This document shows, piece after piece, positions 22,155-26,312 of a stretch of DNA of 26,312 nucleotides. Made by a program: the position numbers and the translations under genes. How positions within the stretch are numbered: the first letter of the stretch is position 1; each line of letters begins with the position of its first letter. The notes beneath the pieces are model-generated. The model saw nothing but the letters and a program-made list of their open reading frames with translations, did no database searches and was not told the DNA's origin. The DNA lies in contig DASQKI010000095.1 in NCBI GenBank assembly GCA_035630615.1, positions 1 to 26,312 of the forward strand, read 5' to 3'. The stretch is from DATFRX01 sp035630615 (lineage in GTDB: Bacteria; Actinomycetota; Actinomycetes; Propionibacteriales; Nocardioidaceae).

Positions 22155-23828
22155 TTACGTGGAATTGTCGCGCGGCGTGTAGCGGTCGAGCATCGTCTCG
22201 ACGACCGTTGCCGCCTCCCGGGCGCTCGGTGTGTAGCCAACCACGACGGGCAGGAAGTGCTCGGAGCGAAGCGCCTGGAGGCGAAGCTCGCTTACGGCAC
22301 GGACCGTGGCCGTGCGGCGGATACGCCGGAGCAACGCGATCTCGCCGAAGCCCTCGCCCTTACCGAGCGTGGCGACGACGTGTCCGTCGCCGATCACGTC
22401 GGCCTCGCCCGACTCGATGACGTAGTAGCGATCGCCGATGTCGCCCTGCTTGACCACGACGTGGCCCGCGGGCACGGTGACGGGTTCCAGCCCGCGGGCG
22501 AGGGCTTCGATCGCAGGCAAGGGCAACGGGTTCAGCATGTCCACCGCCTGCAACAGTCCGATGTCTCGATCGCGAACGCCGATGGATCTGTCCAGCCGGC
22601 GCAGCCGGTACCACGAAGCCACCGAGGCGATCGGGCACACCAGGCCTACGGCGATCAGCGCGGTACGTACGCCGTAGAGCTCGATCAGCAGCGATGCGAC
22701 GACCGCACCGATGCCGATAGACAGGGCGACCAGACTCTCCAAGACACCGAAGACCCGCGCCAGGACGTCGTCGGGAGCAATCCTGGCAAGCAGGGTGAAC
22801 CCACCGAGATCGATCAACGCGTTGCCGACTCCGACGCAGGCCAGCAGGCACAACGCCGAGGCCGCTTGTGGGAAGACGCCGATGAGGGAGACCGGCAGAC
22901 CCCACAGGGCGACACCGACGGCGAACCAGGCTCCGAGCCGCCGCGTCCCGACTAGCAGGGACGCGGCGAGCGAACCGACGACGGCACCTGCTCCGATGGC
23001 GGCCGTCAGCGTGCCGACGCCCGATTCGCCGGTCCCTAGCAGATCGATGGCGACCACAACGGTGAAGACGGTCAGTGCCCCTCGCGTGATCGTCTGCGCT
23101 GCGGCCAAGCCGATGATGAGCGCCAGGTCACCGTTTCGAGTGACGGCCCGGATCCCTTCGATCGACTCGCGCAGCAGGCGGGACTCCGGCGGCGCAGAGG
23201 GGCGCGGAGGAGCTTCGTAGTGCAGCCGCAGCAGCAGGGCGGCTGCCCACAACGACGCGCCGGCCGCGACGGCGAACACGACGGTCACGCTGGTGAACTG
23301 GAGCAGCACCGCGGCCAGCAGCGGACCCACCAATGTGGCCGTGGAGTCCAGCAGCCCACGCACGACGTTGGCGCTGGCCAGCTCGTATCCGGTGCGACAC
23401 AGCGATGGCAGCAGCGCCGAGTGCGCCGGCCGGAAGAGCGTGGCGGCGATCGTGGACACCACCGCCAGGGCGTAGACGATCTCCGGCGGACCGGCCACAC
23501 CGACGACGACGGCAGCTCCAGCGGTCGCGACAGCCCGCACCGTCGACACCAGGATGAGTACGCGTTCCCTGCGACCCCGGTCGGCCAACGGCGACAGGAG
23601 AGGGGCCAAGATCGCCGACGGCAGCATGCGAAGGAGTCCCACCAGGCCGACGGCAATCGCGCCACCGTCGCGGTAGGCCACGATTCCGAGCCCCACCGTG
23701 AAAGCCCACTCGGCCGTCCACGCACCAAGGAAGCTCAGCTGGGCGCGGCGCAGGCTGGGGTTTCGGGCATTGCTGGTGAACGCGGACGCCGCCTTGCCGA
23801 ACCTGCCCCGGACTCCCACACCCGCCAT
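22155..23828 (-). CDS. MFS transporter fused to a C-terminal cyclic-nucleotide-binding domain
   Basis: A 557-residue membrane protein. Residues about 30-410 form a major-facilitator carrier of about 12 membrane helices, with LSPLADRGRRERVLI at the loop 2-3 motif (the G-x-x-x-D-R-x-x-R type) and a longer cytoplasmic loop (HYEAPPRPSAPPESRLLRE) in the middle. About 425-545 is a CAP_ED/cNMP domain: PAGHVVVKQGDIGDRYYVIESGEADV, then the phosphate-binding cassette GFGEIALLRRIRRTATVRA with Glu497 and Arg506, the two residues that bind the sugar and phosphate of cAMP or cGMP. The fusion suggests transport gated by a cyclic nucleotide. The substrate is unknown; MFS subfamily MFS_3-like. ATG 23828 is the first in frame. 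Divergent from the ytxH-like gene. Confidence 0.9.
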   Translation of the reverse strand: MAGVGVRGRFGKAASAFTSNARNPSLRRAQLSFLGAWTAEWAFTVGLGIVAYRDGGAIAVGLVGLLRMLPSAILAPLLSPLADRGRRERVLILVSTVRAVATAGAAVVVGVAGPPEIVYALAVVSTIAATLFRPAHSALLPSLCRTGYELASANVVRGLLDSTATLVGPLLAAVLLQFTSVTVVFAVAAGASLWAAALLLRLHYEAPPRPSAPPESRLLRESIEGIRAVTRNGDLALIIGLAAAQTITRGALTVFTVVVAIDLLGTGESGVGTLTAAIGAGAVVGSLAASLLVGTRRLGAWFAVGVALWGLPVSLIGVFPQAASALCLLACVGVGNALIDLGGFTLLARIAPDDVLARVFGVLESLVALSIGIGAVVASLLIELYGVRTALIAVGLVCPIASVASWYRLRRLDRSIGVRDRDIGLLQAVDMLNPLPLPAIEALARGLEPVTVPAGHVVVKQGDIGDRYYVIESGEADVIGDGHVVATLGKGEGFGEIALLRRIRRTATVRAVSELRLQALRSEHFLPVVVGYTPSAREAATVVETMLDRYTPRDNST

Positions 23829-23853
23829 TCGGCGACACTAGCCGCATGCGTCC

Positions 23854-23878
23854 GTCTGAGGTCGACGCGGCTGGGTAC
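23854..23878 (+). promoter_or_regulatory. Candidate SigB-type stress promoter: GTCT-N15-GGGTAC
   Basis: GTCT at 23854-23857 and GGGTAC at 23873-23878 with 15 nt between fit the GNNT-N14-16-GGGTA(C/T) pattern known for actinobacterial SigB-like stress sigma factors. The start would fall about 25 nt before the ytxH-like ATG. A perfect dyad GTACAT-C-ATGTAC (23875-23887) overlaps the -10 and might bind a regulator. Confidence 0.45.
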
Positions 23879-23907
23879 ATCATGTACGAGGAGGGGAGGT
23901 ATGGATC

Positions 23908-24168
23908 ATGGGTAAGACAACGTTCATCCTTGGTGTTGGTGTGGGCTACGTGCTCGGCACGCGGGCCGGTCGCGAGCGCTATGTGCAGCTCAAGGAGCAC
24001 GCGACGGACGTCTGGAACAGCCCGCGGGTGCAAGAGAAGGTCGACACCGCCAAGCAGACCGCGGCGAGTGCGGCAGGCTCTGCGACTCAGACGATTGGCA
24101 AGCACCTCCCGGGTGCCGGCTCCAACGAGTCGGAGCCGGCGAGCCGGGAGCCGGCCAGCGCAAACTAG
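23908..24168 (+). CDS. YtxH-like small stress protein
   Basis: An 86-residue protein with one N-terminal membrane segment rich in glycine (FILGVGVGYVLGTRAGRERY, about 6-25), the YtxH hallmark, followed by an amphipathic helical stretch (DTAKQTAASAAGSATQTIGK) and a Ser/Glu/Pro-rich tail. YtxH proteins are induced in general stress in Firmicutes; their molecular role is unclear. ATG 23908 has a strong GAGGAGGGGAGG ribosome site 8 nt upstream. An ATG seven bases earlier is in a different frame and lacks family similarity. The promoter region carries a SigB-like motif. Confidence 0.82.
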   Translation: MGKTTFILGVGVGYVLGTRAGRERYVQLKEHATDVWNSPRVQEKVDTAKQTAASAAGSATQTIGKHLPGAGSNESEPASREPASAN

Positions 24169-24182
24169 CCGTACGAGCGCAA

Positions 24183-24201
24183 CGCCCCGAGGCGTGGGGC
24201 G
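24183..24201. terminator. Hairpin between convergent genes, candidate two-way terminator
   Basis: CGCCCC (24183-24188) and GGGGCG (24196-24201) form a 6-bp all-GC stem with a 7-nt loop. It lies 14 nt after the ytxH-like stop and 3 nt after the stop of the opposing gene, so it can serve both. No T-run. Confidence 0.5.
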
Positions 24202-24204
24202 CCG

Positions 24205-24939
24205 TCAGTGGCGGAAATGACGCGGGAAGGCCTGGATGATCCCGTTGCTGAGCAGGTCGGCCATCTCGAGGATGTGATGGTGGATCTCCTCGTAGTCGGC
24301 GACGCTGGCCGCGTAGTCACCACCGAGTTCGTGCAGGGCCTCGGCGAGTGTCTGGTCGAGATGGGTCTTCATCGCCGCCCGCATCGTGTCCTGCGGCCAG
24401 TGCTTGGGATCGGCCGCAGCGAGGAAGTCCGCGATGTCGTCGGCGTTCGCGTACCACCGGTTCGACGCGTCCTCGATCTGATCCGGGTCGCCCGCCTTGG
24501 CCGCCTGGAGCAGTTCGACCGCGATCGTGATGTGGTCGTGCAGTAGCGCGGTGAGCTGGTCCCCAGCCGCCTCGCCGTAGAAGGGCTTGATGGCGTCACC
24601 GATGTCGGCTTGGTTCTGCAGCAACCGTGCGGCGGTCGCGTCGAAGCCGGCCGAGCCGTCGAAGAACGTCACGATCGCGAGCCGGGTCCACGTGATGTGG
24701 TCCTCCCAGAGCTTGCGCATATCATCGTGGAACGCCAGCTTCGCCGGATTCAGATGGCGAGGTGGCGGCGTCGCGTGATGCGCCGGCGCCGCGGCGAGCG
24801 TGTGGGTCTCAGATTGCCGGTGGCCGTCGGCGCTCGCGCCCGGTTCGTTGGCGGCGACGCTGGCCAGGGCGGCGATCATCGCCACCACGGCGACTACGAA
24901 CACCGGAACCAGGCGATTGCGTGAGTTGACGGTGGTCAT
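24205..24939 (-). CDS. Exported helical-bundle protein of unknown function
   Basis: A 244-residue protein. A signal peptide covers about 1-30 (VPVFVVAVVAMIAALASVAA), followed by a His/Ala/Pro-rich linker (about 40-64) and an all-helical domain. The domain has recurring His, Asp and Glu residues: HDDMRKLWEDHITWTRLAIV at 71-90, LLHDHITIAVELL at 132-144, RWYANADDIADFL, KTHLDQTLAEALHELGGDYAA and YEEIHHHILEMADLL. The pattern suggests a four-helix bundle, possibly metal-binding in the ferritin or hemerythrin manner, but I know no characterised member; databases sometimes label relatives glycosyltransferase, which the sequence does not support. ATG 24939 has GGGAAGGGA upstream. Divergent from the ECF sigma gene, which may control it. 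Confidence 0.8.
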   Translation of the reverse strand: MTTVNSRNRLVPVFVVAVVAMIAALASVAANEPGASADGHRQSETHTLAAAPAHHATPPPRHLNPAKLAFHDDMRKLWEDHITWTRLAIVTFFDGSAGFDATAARLLQNQADIGDAIKPFYGEAAGDQLTALLHDHITIAVELLQAAKAGDPDQIEDASNRWYANADDIADFLAAADPKHWPQDTMRAAMKTHLDQTLAEALHELGGDYAASVADYEEIHHHILEMADLLSNGIIQAFPRHFRH

Positions 24940-25105
24940 CAGGGTCCCTTCCCACTGGATTCGTCATTAGGCTCATCACCATGTACGCGTCCCCGACGGG
25001 GAATCTCTTACCCGCATCTCCGCATCACGGGGGGAATCGGTTGGTTTGTCCGCCGAAGCGGCCGGCGCGAGCCCTGGCATCAGGGCCTGCGACAGCGATC
25101 AGACC

Positions 25106-25777
25106 ATGACCCGGATCGGCGCGGATGAGTCCGCGCGGGCACAGTCGGCGACCGACACCGAGCGCGACCCGGAGGACTGGATCGTCGCGCTGAGCGTCGA
25201 GGGGCCCAAGCGCCACCACGCACTGCGCCGGCTGCACGCCCTGCTGCTACGAGCGGCCCGACACCAGGTCCGCCGAATGGACACCCTCCTCGACGGAGCC
25301 GGGCCGGACGTGGCCGACGAGCTGACCCACCAGGCGGCCGACGAGGCGATGGTGGCGCTCTTGGCCAAACTCCACACGTTCCAGGGGCGCAGCCGGTTCA
25401 CCACCTGGGCCTACAAGTTCGGCATCCTCCAGGCGGCGACCGCGGTCCGCAGCCATGCATGGCGGACGCGGCAGGTCGTACTCGACGACAGCAGCGTCAC
25501 TGTCGATCTCGGTCCGTCCGTTGAGGAGTACGCCGAGACCGCCGACCTGGCCCGAGCCGTACGCCGCGCGATCGATGAGACGCTGACACCCCACCAGCGA
25601 CGGATCATGCTCGCGTTGCTGGTCGACGAGGTCCCGATCGACGTACTAGCCGAGCGCCTCGGCACCAACCGCAACGCGCTGTACAAGACGCTGCACGATG
25701 CGCGAGTCCGCGTACGTGCGGATCTCACAGCCGCCGGCTTTTTGCGAGCGGCATCGGGGAAGGGGAATGCCCGATGA
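25106..25777 (+). CDS. ECF RNA polymerase sigma factor
   Basis: A 223-residue sigma factor. Region 2 is about 50-120: HALLLRAARHQVRRM, then ADEAMVALLAKLHTFQGRSRFTTWAYKFGILQAA. Region 4 is about 165-210: LTPHQRRIMLALLVDEVPIDVLAERLGTNRNALYKTLHDARVRVR, the last part being the -35 recognition helix. Start choice is uncertain. ATG 25106 is used; TTG 25046 would add 20 low-complexity residues and has a GGGGGG stretch 11 nt upstream. The stop overlaps the next gene's ATG as ATGA, linking sigma factor and anti-sigma protein. Two GGGGAATC copies lie upstream. Confidence 0.9.
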   Translation: MTRIGADESARAQSATDTERDPEDWIVALSVEGPKRHHALRRLHALLLRAARHQVRRMDTLLDGAGPDVADELTHQAADEAMVALLAKLHTFQGRSRFTTWAYKFGILQAATAVRSHAWRTRQVVLDDSSVTVDLGPSVEEYAETADLARAVRRAIDETLTPHQRRIMLALLVDEVPIDVLAERLGTNRNALYKTLHDARVRVRADLTAAGFLRAASGKGNAR

Positions 25778-26004
25778 GAGAACAACCGCGCGTGATCACC
25801 CAGGAGATCCTGCACATTCTCATCAAGGACACCGAGCCGTGGCTGTCGTGCGACGACTGCTTCGAGATGCTGGACGAGTACGCCGATCGCCGCCTGGTCG
25901 ATCGCGACGACGCTCACACGTCCATGGTCACCCATCTCGAAGCCTGCCCCGCCTGTGCTGAGGAGGCCGCGTCGCTCCTGGCCCTTATCGCGAACGATGA
26001 GTAG
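25774..26004 (+). CDS. Zinc-finger anti-sigma-like protein
   Basis: A 76-residue soluble protein. The core is CDDCFEMLDEYADRRL (Cys26, Cys29) and HLEACPACAEEAASLL (His54, Cys58, Cys61), the H-x3-C-x2-C pattern of ZAS anti-sigma factors with a Cys pair in place of the usual upstream His. No membrane segment, so it is cytoplasmic. Its 4-nt overlap with the sigma gene is the standard arrangement for a cognate pair. It probably binds and silences the sigma factor and releases it on a redox or metal cue. The sequence does not show which. Confidence 0.85.
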   Translation: MREQPRVITQEILHILIKDTEPWLSCDDCFEMLDEYADRRLVDRDDAHTSMVTHLEACPACAEEAASLLALIANDE

Positions 26005-26121
26005 GACGCCGGAGATCGGGCGTGCCACAGAGATCGCCGCGGGCTCCCGGGCTACGCTGTGGGCTCGGATTGACGAAAGCGATTCCATGATCCTCCTCGA
26101 GGCGATGACGTCGGGGTTGCC

Positions 26122-26312
26122 GTGACGGCCGCCCCACGCCGGATCTTCGTCCACGTGGGTTGTCCCAAGACCGGGACGACCTTCCTGCAAAGCACGCTGT
26201 GGAAATCGCGAGACGAACTGCGACTGCACGATGTGGAGCTCCCAGTCGATCGCCAGTCCCACTTCCACCTGGCGCTCGCGGTCCGTGGCAACCTCAAACC
26301 CGACCTCGATCC
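26122..26312 (+). CDS. Sulfotransferase family protein, N-terminal fragment (continues past window)
   Basis: Sixty-three codons to the window edge. RRIFVHVGCPKTGTTFLQ is the 5'-phosphosulfate-binding loop of PAPS-dependent sulfotransferases (P-K-T-G-T-T), with Lys as the catalytic residue. GTG 26122 is the first possible start after an in-frame stop at 26071. A 12-codon ATG frame (26087-26125) ends in TGA overlapping this GTG as GTGA. The acceptor cannot be judged. It lies 117 bp after the anti-sigma gene. Confidence 0.85.
   Translation, partial: MTAAPRRIFVHVGCPKTGTTFLQSTLWKSRDELRLHDVELPVDRQSHFHLALAVRGNLKPDLD

Noticed and set aside
23846..24220. Frame starting at ATG 23846 that overlaps the ytxH-like gene.
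   Set aside because: Begins before the promoter and ribosome site, has no family pattern, and runs through the candidate terminator hairpin. The 23908 frame has the ribosome site and the YtxH membrane helix.

Overview
This is a gene-dense, high-GC stretch of an actinobacterial chromosome. The evidence is the strongly GC-rich third-codon bias, an F420-type (deazaflavin) oxidoreductase, the many GTG/TTG starts, several genes whose start codon follows a -10-like hexamer by only 5-7 nt (leaderless style), and the core gene set. The arrangement gatCAB / ligA / MetE-like / mnmA / cysteine desulfurase / etfA-etfB recalls the Rv3009c-Rv3029c neighbourhood of Mycobacterium tuberculosis as I remember it. 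The genus cannot be fixed from sequence alone; a member of Propionibacteriales (Nocardioidaceae-like) or a related order is my guess. I see no tRNA, rRNA, CRISPR, IS element, integrase or plasmid signature, and no gene-free stretch longer than 300 bases.

Layout. 1-930 (minus): N-terminal part of ilvD, cut by the window edge. 974-2676: a BNR/Asp-box propeller gene (minus) divergent from a PadR regulator (plus), with an imperfect palindrome between them. 2794-5355 (plus): deazaflavin-dependent nitroreductase-like protein, alpha/beta hydrolase and a lipoprotein sugar dehydrogenase. 5386-8691 (minus): gatC-gatA-gatB, the tRNA-dependent amidotransferase operon. 8775-10335 (plus): a YCII/DGPF protein and an ECF42-type sigma factor. 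10368-11968 (minus): TetR regulator coupled to an exported protein. 12051-12500 (plus): SnoaL-like protein divergent from the TetR gene. 12516-18550 (minus): a packed operon of nucleotidyltransferase-like gene, cysteine desulfurase, mnmA, MetE-like protein and ligA. 18650-20414 (minus): etfB-etfA. 20618-21364 (plus): SDR oxidoreductase. 21375-23828 (minus): an MFS transporter fused to a cyclic-nucleotide-binding domain, followed by a DUF2652 protein resembling a class III nucleotidyl cyclase. 23908-24168 (plus): YtxH-like stress protein. 24205-24939 (minus): exported helical protein. 25106-26004 (plus): ECF sigma factor with overlapping zinc-finger anti-sigma-like gene. 26122-end (plus): start of a sulfotransferase.

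How the genes work together. Cysteine desulfurase and MnmA form a sulfur-relay pair for tRNA 2-thiouridine. GatCAB finishes Gln-tRNA and/or Asn-tRNA. EtfAB passes electrons from flavin dehydrogenases to the respiratory chain. Three regulatory modules are visible: DGPF-ECF42 with a matching promoter motif, TetR-exported protein with a divergent SnoaL gene and a 25-bp inverted repeat, and ECF-ZAS.

The most thought-provoking unit is the adjacent cyclase-like DUF2652 protein and cNMP-domain MFS transporter, which could be a small second-messenger-gated transport system. Non-coding structure concentrates at convergent gene ends: a tandem duplication of a stop-codon palindrome at sugar dehydrogenase/gatB, a palindrome holding both stops at SDR/DUF2652, and a long hairpin after etfA.
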